A stretch of DNA of 10,682 nucleotides from Cylindrodendrum hubeiense (lineage: Eukaryota > Ascomycota > Sordariomycetes > Hypocreales > Nectriaceae), in assembly GCA_014621425.1 (NCBI GenBank), contig JAANBB010000785.1, forward strand, positions 1 through 10,682. Reading direction: 5' to 3'. The position numbers and the translations under genes are program-made. Below the pieces are notes generated by a model that was not told the origin of the DNA, did not search any database, and was given only the letters and a program-made list of their open reading frames with translations. Below, in pieces: positions 1 to 7,232 of this stretch. How positions within the stretch are numbered: position 1 is the first letter of the stretch; the number at the start of each line of letters is the position of its first letter.

Positions 1-1
1 C

Positions 2-373
2 CCCCCGGCCGCCCATCTCCCTCTCAACCCCATCTTATACATTACCGTCGCCATCGACTCCGTGGCGCCGCTCCTGAAGATCCGCAACGTCTCCGGTGCC
101 GGCGGTGGTGGCCGCGCCCTCGAGCTGCCCGTGCCTCTGGCCGTTCGCCAGCGCCGGCGCATCGCCTTCCAGTGGATCCTCGACGTGGTCAACAAGAAGC
201 CCTCAAAGGGCAGTGGACGCAAGCAGTTCCCCACTCGGATAGCTGAGGAGATTGTCGCCGTCGTGGAAGGACGGTCGGGCGTATGGGAGAAGCGAAAGGT
301 GATCCACAAGCTGGGCACGGCTGCCCGAGCCAACGTTGGGTCCAACAAGCTCAAGACTAAGAAGAAGATGTAA
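2..373 (+). CDS. Mitochondrial small-subunit ribosomal protein uS7m, 3' end only
   Basis: This is the C-terminal 123 residues of a bacterial-type ribosomal protein S7, open to the left edge, so the start and N-terminus lie outside the window. The protein binds the 3' major domain of small-subunit rRNA and nucleates assembly of the small-subunit head; this version would act in mitochondria. Visible family features are an LNPILY / AIDSVAPLLKIR segment, a glycine-rich turn, the LPVPLAVRQRRRIAFQWIL helix region matching the VPVEVRPERR..A..WL block of bacterial S7, and a basic tail ending KLKTKKKM before TAA. The lysine-rich end and the lack of close identity to cytosolic uS7 favour the mitochondrial paralogue encoded in the nucleus. 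No intron is seen in this part. It is convergent with the kinase-like gene, with about 420 bp between the stops. Family assignment is firm; the mitochondrial location is inferred from family resemblance. Confidence 0.9.
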   Translation, partial: PPAAHLPLNPILYITVAIDSVAPLLKIRNVSGAGGGGRALELPVPLAVRQRRRIAFQWILDVVNKKPSKGSGRKQFPTRIAEEIVAVVEGRSGVWEKRKVIHKLGTAARANVGSNKLKTKKKM

Positions 374-794
374 ACGGCGTAAAGCGGGTTGTACAGTAAA
401 TGTGTTAAAAATGTGTAACTATACCAGCCTTGGATAGAAAGACGAGCTTCTACGTAATCCCAGTTCCACTGTTCACCCGCCTGAGGCTTACACATTGATA
501 CTGCTGATTCCAGCACCGCCGGATGGCAGGATGCCCGAACAATAATCTCCGAGGTGGCTTCAAATGACTCCAGCTTGGCAACGGGCCGGGTGGATACACA
601 AACACAAACAGACTTAATACATTTCGGCCAGCTCATTAATAACCACCGACGGCGGGCATGTGAGACGTAAGACATTCAGTTCTAAGACCCAACTAGATAA
701 ATAAATCAACAATGCAATTTCAGCAAACGCAACCCATTCAGTTACCACCTACCAACCCAGCTATTACAAATTCCTTCACTTCAATTTCATAACG
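374..794. other. Convergent intergenic region (two 3' ends)
   Basis: This 421-bp stretch separates the stop of the uS7m gene from the stop of the kinase-like gene on the other strand. It should hold both 3' UTRs. An AATAAA hexamer sits at 700-705 on the + strand, about 330 bp past the uS7m stop, which is far for a fungal polyadenylation signal, so I do not assign it firmly. No ORF of note, tRNA or repeat is seen. Confidence 0.6.
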
Positions 795-1601
795 TTAACT
801 CCTCTCTTCAAACCATTCTCGTAGTTTCCCGACAGCATATGTATCATGCTTCTTCTCAGATGTGAAAAACTCGTCCTCGTACCATCCAGACGTCCCGAGT
901 GATTGCAGGCGCGCTTCATAAGGCTGGCAGGACCCGAAATCAATTAATACTGGCAACCCGTCCTTAACCATAATGTTGCCTGGATTAATGTCGTTATGTG
1001 CCAGCCCCAGCGAATGCAGGTGGTCAACAGCTGACTCAAGTGCCGCAAGAAACCTGGCCTTGTCAAGCTGCTGGAAATCAGGCGTGGATTCGTATTGCGT
1101 TAGATTTTGGTCAAGGCGCTCTAAGACTATGGACGTGATACGGCCACGTCTCACGCGGCAACCGTGGTATCCGACAATGTTGGGATGATGAGCTTTGGAA
1201 ACTTGCTCCATGATAAGAGTCTCATTCAGGACTTCCTTGGGGACGTAGTCGGTTCCTTTCAGCTCCTCGTAAGCAATTAGACCTGGTTTTTTAATCCACG
1301 CTGAAATGTCATCCCAGTGATCGGCCGCAATTGTTAATTCGATATCTTTGGGAACCTCTGGGTAGATCTCCTCATCCTCGATGAGCTTTAGCGCCGATGT
1401 GAACTCTGCAAAAGTAATTTCCCTCTTATTTTTGAAGGACTGGCTAAAGTATACTACTTCATCGGAAGTGACGTGGTAAAAGGTGACATATTTGGGCGTG
1501 TTCGTCTTCGAGTCCCAGGATTCAATGATTGATAGATCTTGGTAGGATGTGATGGTTGGAGGCTTCCTATCGGTAGGGTCGGTGAGATTAGAGGGAGACA
1601 T
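795..1601 (-). CDS. Protein kinase-like protein (HND catalytic loop), 268 aa
   Basis: This is a compact, intronless protein-kinase-fold protein. About 100 N-terminal residues match no family I know. Then come a probable beta-3 lysine (K104/K105 in AWIKKPG), an alpha-C segment with E127 (LNETLIMEQ), HPNIVGYHGC at 139-148, the catalytic loop HNDINPGNIM at 202-211 (D204 and N209 in the catalytic base and metal-binding places) and DFG at 221-223. After the DFG only about 45 residues remain, ending in a DTYAVGKLREWFEE helix, so the C-lobe is short. I see no clear glycine-rich loop. This shape (HNDINPxNIM, IDFGSC, short C-lobe) fits a kinase-like family multiplied in filamentous ascomycetes, so the shortness is probably natural and not a truncation. 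The catalytic residues suggest possible activity; substrate and pathway are unknown. The start ATG has A at -3 and a pyrimidine-rich leader without ATG for over 100 nt. Confidence 0.85.
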   Translation of the reverse strand: MSPSNLTDPTDRKPPTITSYQDLSIIESWDSKTNTPKYVTFYHVTSDEVVYFSQSFKNKREITFAEFTSALKLIEDEEIYPEVPKDIELTIAADHWDDISAWIKKPGLIAYEELKGTDYVPKEVLNETLIMEQVSKAHHPNIVGYHGCRVRRGRITSIVLERLDQNLTQYESTPDFQQLDKARFLAALESAVDHLHSLGLAHNDINPGNIMVKDGLPVLIDFGSCQPYEARLQSLGTSGWYEDEFFTSEKKHDTYAVGKLREWFEERS

Positions 1602-3456
1602 GATTACAATTGAGTACTGCGGTTAAAGACTGTCAGATTTGAGGTTGAAGAAAATGCGAGTGTGTAGGCAAGAAGAGAATAGTTGGGGGCAGCGTCCTCC
1701 CTGTGAGGAGTTCGTTATCGGTGAGACTTCGGGTCGCATCAGAATCTACGAGGCTATGTATATTGTGACCAACACACTCCAATACCGCACAACAAAAAAG
1801 CTGAAGTGATCGCGTGAGGCAATCATTCAAGTAAAACATTGGGTGTAGGGTATGAATGGTTCGCGCACTCGCTCGTTGCTGCCTACGACTAGCCCCTGGC
1901 CTCCTAGCTTCCATCACCATTTTCGTCAATTATCTCAAGCTTAAATCAACCAACATGAAGGTAGCATGATCCAGATAAACCCTACAACGTTGTCGGTATC
2001 CGATTGTCGTCCAAATTTATTCCAGGTGCACTAACACCACCCCAATAGGACTTTAACCAAACCCGATAGCACCATCATTATCATTGAGACCAGCAAGTTT
2101 GCTGACTGCGGGAGACCTATTTGCCGCACATCTATGTCCTACGACCCGAGTGTTTAAGCTGGTGATGCTGTAGGCATGCCACAATTTGACTTAGATATAT
2201 ACGCAGGACATTGTATAACTCGACACGAGATGAATTTTAAGAAATGCGGCTGGAACCAAATGGCTTCAACAGCTAATATATGAGGTGTGGATCGAGTTGT
2301 CTCTTCTTAAACTACAATGGTAATTTGATGGTAGAGCTGTGAGTCAACACCGACCCTGTACGGAGTGGTAGTCGCTCGGCACTATTCCCAGCTGCACGTT
2401 GCTTGTGTGGTTAAGCTTTGGCGGGCCGGATTCAGCCACGACCCAGTTCGGGATTTCATGGGTAGACTCGGTAGAAGACGGCACGCTCGCAACAGTCTCC
2501 ACCGAGGTGAAAAGTCGGTCGGGGCTGGGCTGCGCAGTTGGGACTCTGGGAGGATGCGTTCATGCACTCGCGTAATGTAGGGTATGTTAGGCGAGGATGG
2601 CATCGGGGCACCTCGGGGAGCGGTGGACTTCCGAGGTTGCGGATATTCAAGTAGTTTGTGGTACGTATATATGTCTGCCCGAAATAACCCTTGGAATATT
2701 CTGATGATCAGCACGACAGATGAATGTTGTGGACTAGTAGGACACTGCGTTTCTTTAATGGGAGATTTTTCGGTAGAAACATACAAAGTTGCATTGAGTA
2801 TTGAGCTTATTCAAGGGATTGAAGAGCTTGATTGATTGTCAAAAACGGTGTTGCCACGGCTGTAACCGTAGGCGTGTACGTACCTATTCTGCAGCCCCGG
2901 AGCTAGTGCAGGCTTACGGAGTGGTGGGATGTTGATTGGGATTGGCTCAGCCCATGATGGCAAAGTTGGGAGTCATGGGAGTCGGAAAAAAAATTGATGA
3001 CGGTTTGCTAGAAGGACCTAGGTTTGCTTTGCTGGACATGGCAAAATACAAAATGAGACGGGATTCTTTTTTTTAGCGGATTCGGGCATTTAAGCGACTG
3101 GGCAAATGTCGCATAGGAGACAACGGGGACTTTCGCCATTGTCCAATGACGAAATGACAATTATCAGACCCCGAGCCCGAGGCCGGATGCACATGACAGC
3201 GGGTTGACGTCGAATTTACTTGTCGAGGCGGGGAACAAAGGCTCTGAACTGTGGGGAGCTTGTTTCAGAGCAGAGACGCCCCTCAACCGAGTCATTGACG
3301 AGCGTCACTTGCCATGTCGTCGGGCTCGCTGCCCGTCAAGGTGAGGTGAAGACGGCCATGTGGGCGGCGCCGTGGTGGTGTAGGGCAGTGCAGGCTGTGC
3401 AGCAGCGGCAGCCGGAGTGGTGGGCTCTAGAGAACCCGTCGCCCATTTAGCTCATT
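1602..3456. other. Long gene-poor spacer between divergent genes
   Basis: This stretch lies between the kinase-like gene (minus) and the Usp gene (plus) and must contain the kinase promoter at its left end. I find no ORF with recognisable protein content. The longest, a 134-codon frame on the minus strand at 2382-2786, has no family resemblance and overlaps open frames on the other strand. No tRNA-like B box was seen. Left of about 2340 the DNA is richer in A and T; the right part becomes G/C-rich. Minor items are an A-run at about 2985, a T-run at about 3067 and a CRE-like TGACGTCG at 3205-3212, the core bound by Atf/CREB-type bZIP factors, about 0.9 kb before the Usp start. A small non-coding RNA cannot be excluded. 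Confidence 0.5.
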
Positions 3457-3483
3457 GTTAAGGCTCGTTAAGGCTCGTTAAGG
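3457..3483 (+). repeat. Short tandem repeat, GTTAAGG every 10 bp (three copies)
   Basis: GTTAAGG occurs at 3457-3463, 3467-3473 and 3477-3483, with GCTC-type linkers giving an exact 10-bp period, about one helical turn. It lies just before the pyrimidine-rich leader of the Usp gene. Seen directly; any role as a protein-binding array is conjecture. Confidence 0.75.
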
Positions 3484-3852
3484 TGAGCCGCTGAGACGCC
3501 CCGTCACTACTCAAAGAGTCGAAAAGGCCCTAGTGCGTGGCCAGCGGCGGAGCACCCAGCACCCAGTGGCACTGAGCACACACAGCAGCGCCCCTCCTCC
3601 CCACTCAGGCGCCCAGCCTCCCCACGTCGAGACCGCATTCTTCTCCATCCCAAACCCTCGCTTTCTTCCGGCTCGTCACCCGATCACGTCAAGCATCACC
3701 ACCACACGCGACCGGCCGACGCTTTGCTCTGTATCCTGCTATCCAAAGCCCTCTCTCCCCACGAGTGGCTATTTATCCGCCCACGCCGACCGACGCCGCC
3801 CTCACCGAAACACATCTACAACTACTCGACACCGCAGCTCTCCGTTTGCGCC

Positions 3853-3861
3853 ATGCTCTGA
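3853..3861 (+). promoter_or_regulatory. Minimal upstream ORF (Met-Leu-stop) in the Usp leader
   Basis: ATG CTC TGA in the context GCC-ATG, about 290 nt before the Usp start. It is the first of only two ATGs in the presumed leader. It would matter only if transcription begins upstream of it. Confidence 0.4.
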
Positions 3862-3904
3862 AAGGCGCCCGTCCCCGAGTCGCCCACCTGTTGCTGGAAA
3901 CACC

Positions 3905-3961
3905 ATGCTCTCTTGGCCTGCCTCGAAAACTCAGCGTCTTGATCCAAAGTTCCCTCGCTAA
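3905..3961 (+). promoter_or_regulatory. 18-codon upstream ORF in the Usp leader
   Basis: This short ORF starts MLSWPASK and ends at TAA, 187 nt before the Usp ATG. Its start has A at -3 (ACACC-ATG), at least as favourable as the main start. It may lower or condition translation of the Usp protein. Upstream ORF function is inferred only from position and context. Confidence 0.4.
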
Positions 3962-4148
3962 GCCCGACTCTTGTGCGCCCACGACGGCTCTATCATCCTC
4001 GTCGCCTCCCTTCACTATCTCGAACCCCCGATTCCTTCAGCCGACACGACAACTCGTTCCCCGCATTCCATATCCCTCCGTCACAACTCCCACCCTGCAA
4101 CCGCACGCCTCCCGCGCCTAGAACCGATTGGACGACAACACCGCCATC

Positions 4149-6418
4149 ATGTCGCACCACCAACCCATGAGCATAGAGGCCATGCTCGACATGGAGCGTA
4201 AGGAAGTCCTCGCTCTGTTGGAGAACCGACCTCGGCCCAACCCGAACCCGAACGCCTCCCCGGAGCGGATGCGATCCGCATCGCCATATACGGGGACCCC
4301 ACGATCGCCCGTCCGGAGCATGTTGGATATTGGCAACAACCCCGCCCCCAGTTCCCCCCGGCGACCGGTGAGGAGCATGCTTGATACCAGCTCGCCACCT
4401 CCGCCGAGCCTGAGGAGCATGTTGGACCCGGATACGCCCCCGGGTGGTCCTTCAAAGCCTTCTGGTACCAGCACTATGCCTAGTTCCCCCATTGCCCACC
4501 ATGCTGAGCTCGCCAGACCTCAGGAGCCGGGCAGTGCTCTGCACATGCGAAGCTTTTCTGATGCGGCGCAAAAGCCCGTCGAATTTGGTCCTCGAGCAGC
4601 GAGCCGCAACGACCCTGTCTCTGATTACCAGTTCTCTGGCATTCTCCCCCCCACTACTGGCCAGCTGCCCAAGAGAAACACCCAAGGTGGCAAGAGGCAA
4701 TCTGCTGGTGCTCTTGCTGAGGCTCTTAGAGGAGGCGACCTCAGCGGCCTCCAGATCCCCGGTGAGCGTGGCCGTCACCAATCCTTTGGCGGTCGTATGA
4801 GTGGCAACAAGTCCAAGTCTCCCAACAATAGCAAGCGAGTATCTTCACGCTCGAGGTCTCCCGCTACTTTCTCCCCCGTGATGAGTCCCGGCACGGCGAT
4901 ACTCGATGATGGCCAGGTTCTTGATATTAGTAACGCATATCGCCGGCTATCCGATGCCAATCTTGCCTTTTCTGGAGGAACCCTATCGCAGCTTCCAAAG
5001 GGCAAGCAAGGCAACTCACGCAATCAAGGCAGGTTGATTAAGGATTACAGGGGTCCCGACGGCGAGCATCTTGGATCTAGTGAGGACGAGGAGCCATTTT
5101 CCTCTGACGATGAGGACCGAGGGCGTAAAAAGGACCCGCGCTCGTTGAACCCTGATGCCAGGGGTGAAGGTGATGATGAGACCGAGGACCATGAGCACCG
5201 TTCGTCGTCAAAGAAGGGCGACAAGAAGAGCATGAGTCTCCTTGCCGCTGCAGAGGAAGAGCGTACGTACCCTGCCCCGCTTTTGCTTTGGGATACTGAC
5301 CATCTCTCTAGGAACACATGTTGCATCAAAGCAGCCCAAATATGTGTACCGATCTCTCCTCTCGGAGCCTGAAATCAAGGTGACCAATCCGTCCGGCGAC
5401 AACGTCAAGCCGTCAAAGACGACTGTGCATCCCAATACCAGCTATGACCAAGAGCCAGGTTCGACAACGGCATCCATGATTGGCTCGGACGAGGAGGCCG
5501 ACATGGATGACATCAAGAGAGCCCAGAAGCTTTCATTCTCCATGACCAACGTCATCGCCAACCCTGAGGCTCACCGTGCCATCCGCATCATCTACCGGGG
5601 AGAGTATGGCAAGATTGCCCAGGCGGCTGAAGACGAGCATCACCGGCTTCGAAAGTACTTGGTCGCGACGGATCTCAGCGAAGAGTCGACACACGCGCTC
5701 GAGTGGGCGATTGGTACTGTGTTGAGAGACGGAGACACGCTGCTTGCCATATACTGCGTGGATGAGGAAACCGGCATCGCTGGTGCCGATTGCCCCGTAG
5801 TACCAGATGATCCCAAGGCAATGAGGGAGCAGGCCGCCGCCATCAACAGTGTTGCAAACTCCAAGAACCAACCACAAACCATGACCGCGGTCCCGGAATT
5901 CGTACGCGCATCCGCCATGCACCTGCGGGGGGACTCTAGGGCTAGTACCCCCAACACATCGCCTGCGCCGTCAAGCCGCGGAGACCGTAACGGAGCTGCT
6001 GAGGACCGTCGCCGGGCAGTTAAAGACATCACCGACCGGGTTTTGCGCCTCCTAAGAAAGACGCACCTGCAGGTGCGAGTTATCGTGGAGGTGCTGCACT
6101 GCAAGAACCCCAAGCATCTGATTACGGAGGTGATTGATCTGGTCAGCCCTACTTTGGTCGTTATTGGAAGCCGAGGCCGGAGTGCATTGAAGGGGTACGT
6201 ATTGACTTGCTGGAATGGAATGAATACAGTGCTAACGAGGGGATAGTGTCATTCTTGGATCGTTCTCAAACTACTTGGTTACTAAGAGCTCAGTCCCCGT
6301 CATGGTGGCGAGGAAGAGGCTACGGAAACAGGGCAAGTACAAGAGGGCCGACGTGAAGCAGATAAACAACCTGAGCAACCCAACGGCCAGGAGTCTGGCC
6401 AGCGCCAAAATCGACTGA
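4149..6418 (+). CDS. Universal stress protein (UspA-type) with long disordered N-terminal arm, 722 aa
   Basis: Three exons (4149-5262, 5312-6194, 6247-6418) join in frame to 722 residues. The ATG at 4149 (ATC-ATG, A at -3) is the first ATG of the frame. Residues 1 to about 480 are low-complexity and probably disordered: three RSMLD repeats (55-60, 74-79, 88-93) with an AMLDME relative at 11-16, Ser-Pro and SRSRSP patches, and an acidic serine tract at 310-323 that resembles casein kinase 2 sites. From K486 a UspA alpha/beta domain begins (YLVATDLSEES, first strand and ATP-site Asp D492). It has a long polar insertion at about 520-590 and ends with the ATP-binding signature G-2x-G-9x-G-S (G657, G660, G670, S671), then a SSVPVMV strand and a basic tail. 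ATP binding is therefore likely. Family members act in stress signalling in the cytosol; the precise role here is unknown. The arm could mediate phospho-regulated contacts. Confidence 0.9.
4311..4427 (+). repeat. Three coding repeats, (V/L)RSMLD, in the Usp disordered arm
   Basis: The six-residue unit is encoded at 4311-4328, 4368-4385 and 4410-4427. Codons differ between copies (CGG or AGG for Arg, TTG or CTT for Leu), so the peptide seems kept while the DNA drifts. Spacers are Pro/Ser-rich and of unequal length. Confidence 0.85.
5263..5311 (+). other. Intron 1 of the Usp gene (49 bp)
   Basis: Donor GTACGT at 5263, branch site CTGAC at 5296-5300, acceptor CTAG ending at 5311. Splicing after the first base of a codon rebuilds Arg372 and gives an uninterrupted EEERTHVASKQPKYVYRS junction. 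Without removal the frame stops at 5372. Confidence 0.9.
6195..6246 (+). other. Intron 2 of the Usp gene (52 bp)
   Basis: Donor GTACGT at 6195, branch site CTAAC at 6232-6236, acceptor ATAG ending at 6246. Splicing rebuilds Gly666 and completes the ATP-binding signature GSRGRSALKGVILGS, which is strong independent support. Confidence 0.93.
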
Positions 6419-6776
6419 GATGCAGCTCGACGTGAAAAGAATTAGGGTTGAAACTTTGAGAGAGCTTCAATTGAGAAGCAATGAAGAAGCAATGGAGAGG
6501 CAATGGAGATTGGTAACGATTACTCGATGGCAAGACGATTGCAATCACACGACAAAGGGAGTTGAGAAGGTGTTCCGTTCTCTTGTTTCCGTTATAGGGG
6601 CACAGCGCTTTTTGGTTGGAGACAGGAGCGCCATGATTTTACGTTCAGACGGGTCTGGTTCGGAGAAGAATGGGATACAATGGTGTAGATACATCGCTCA
6701 TTCGTTTTTCATTATGAGTATCTTGAAATGACTGGATTATGATGATGAGTTTCAGCGTTGGTGTTTGGCCTTGCTT

Positions 6777-6817
6777 GACTGGGTGACTGGTGACTGAGTG
6801 ACTGGTGACTGGTGACT
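6777..6817 (+). repeat. Tandem repeat of GTGACTG (about five copies)
   Basis: GTGACTG units lie at 6783-6789, 6790-6796, 6798-6804 and 6805-6811, with partial units at both ends (GACTG at 6777, GTGACT at 6812). One single-base insert (A at 6797) breaks the 7-bp period. Seen directly. Confidence 0.85.
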
Positions 6818-6990
6818 TTGCGTGCACGGGCAGCGAATATTGGTATTAAGGCCTTCATGTGTGTTTTAGGTACATCACGTGCCCCTGTTAGCCGCCCTTT
6901 ATTTCAACCACCCGTGCAATGCTGGGGAAGGATTAATCTGTTTCGTCGTCTGATTAGATCAGGATCGTGACATGTCTATTTTTAAGTGAT

Positions 6991-7001
6991 TGCGTCACGC
7001 A
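6991..7001. promoter_or_regulatory. Interrupted palindrome TGCGTCACGCA upstream of the HET gene
   Basis: Five-base arms (TGCGT / ACGCA) flank a single C. The core TGCGTCA resembles bZIP-type sites. It lies about 230 bp before the HET start. The symmetry is seen; binding is conjecture. Confidence 0.3.
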
Positions 7002-7084
7002 TTACTGGGCCTCCCGCTGGCGTCGATACTTTTTTGCGGCTGACAAGTTCGGCCGGCGTAGCGAGCTCGGCCTAACTGGGCAAG

Positions 7085-7096
7085 ATGTCACCGTGA
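7085..7096 (+). promoter_or_regulatory. Three-codon upstream ORF before the HET gene
   Basis: ATG TCA CCG TGA, 133 nt before the HET start. Relevant only if transcription starts upstream of it; no transcription start can be placed. Confidence 0.25.
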
Positions 7097-7097
7097 C
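7087..7097. promoter_or_regulatory. Interrupted palindrome GTCACCGTGAC upstream of the HET gene
   Basis: Arms GTCAC / GTGAC flank one C, about 135 bp before the HET start. It has the same 5+1+5 layout as the dyad at 6991 but a different sequence, except for a shared GTCAC. It overlaps a three-codon upstream ORF (7085-7096). Confidence 0.3.
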
Positions 7098-7121
7098 CAC
7101 CACTGGCCTGAAACATAGGCG

Positions 7122-7232
7122 ATGAGACAACTTGCCTTCTCCCTACCCTTCAATTCAGAACGCGCTGCGCCAACGCCTGCGTCTGCGTCCGCGATACTCG
7201 CTCCCAGTTCCGTCCCTGAGTCGACGTTATGA
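7122..7232 (+). promoter_or_regulatory. 36-codon upstream ORF overlapping the HET start (ATGA)
   Basis: An ATG at 7122 with G at -3 opens a frame starting MRQLAFSLPF, rich in Ala/Ser/Pro, that ends with TGA at 7230-7232. The HET ATG occupies 7229-7231, so stop and start share the sequence ATGA. This is the arrangement expected for stop-start reinitiation or for repression by an overlapping upstream ORF. The peptide resembles nothing known to me. If the transcription start lies after 7122 the ORF is not on the mRNA. Confidence 0.45.

Larger units (their letters stand above)
3484..4148 (+). promoter_or_regulatory. Pyrimidine-rich, ATG-poor probable promoter and 5' leader of the Usp gene
   Basis: Roughly 660 bp directly before the Usp start are rich in C and T on the + strand and hold only two ATG triplets, both opening very short ORFs (3853 and 3905). 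Long pyrimidine-rich leaders poor in ATG are common before fungal genes, so much of this is likely transcribed 5' UTR with the transcription start somewhere after about 3480. Overlapping open frames here (for example up to codon 142 ending at 3961) are Pro/Ser/Thr/His-rich translations of biased DNA and not convincing proteins. The exact transcription start and any 5' UTR intron cannot be read from sequence alone. Confidence 0.6.
6419..7121. other. Spacer: Usp 3' UTR and HET gene upstream region
   Basis: The left part should be the Usp 3' UTR. An ATG one base past the Usp stop opens a 103-codon frame (6420-6731) with no family resemblance. The middle holds a GTGACTG repeat. The right part carries a CACGTG box at 6876-6881 (a core recognised by bHLH factors) and two interrupted palindromes. 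No further gene is seen. Confidence 0.5.

Noticed and set aside
1633..1929. 98-codon minus-strand frame upstream of the kinase-like gene
   Set aside because: It ends 31 bp before the kinase start and has no recognisable content; more likely part of the promoter and leader.
2382..2786. 134-codon minus-strand frame in the spacer
   Set aside because: No recognisable domain, overlapping open frames on both strands, and no splice-site pattern extending it. A lineage-specific gene cannot be fully excluded.
2917..3424. Exact 12-mer CGGAGTGGTGGG at 2917 and 3413
   Set aside because: A few shared 12-mers are expected by chance in 10 kb; flanks do not match.
3533..3961. 142-codon frame and its neighbours in the Usp leader
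   Set aside because: It has no ATG except the one at 3905 and is His/Pro/Ser/Thr-rich because the DNA is C-rich. Only the 18-codon part from the ATG is listed.
6420..6731. 103-codon frame starting one base after the Usp stop
   Set aside because: No family resemblance, and the Usp protein is complete at 6418; this is taken as 3' UTR.
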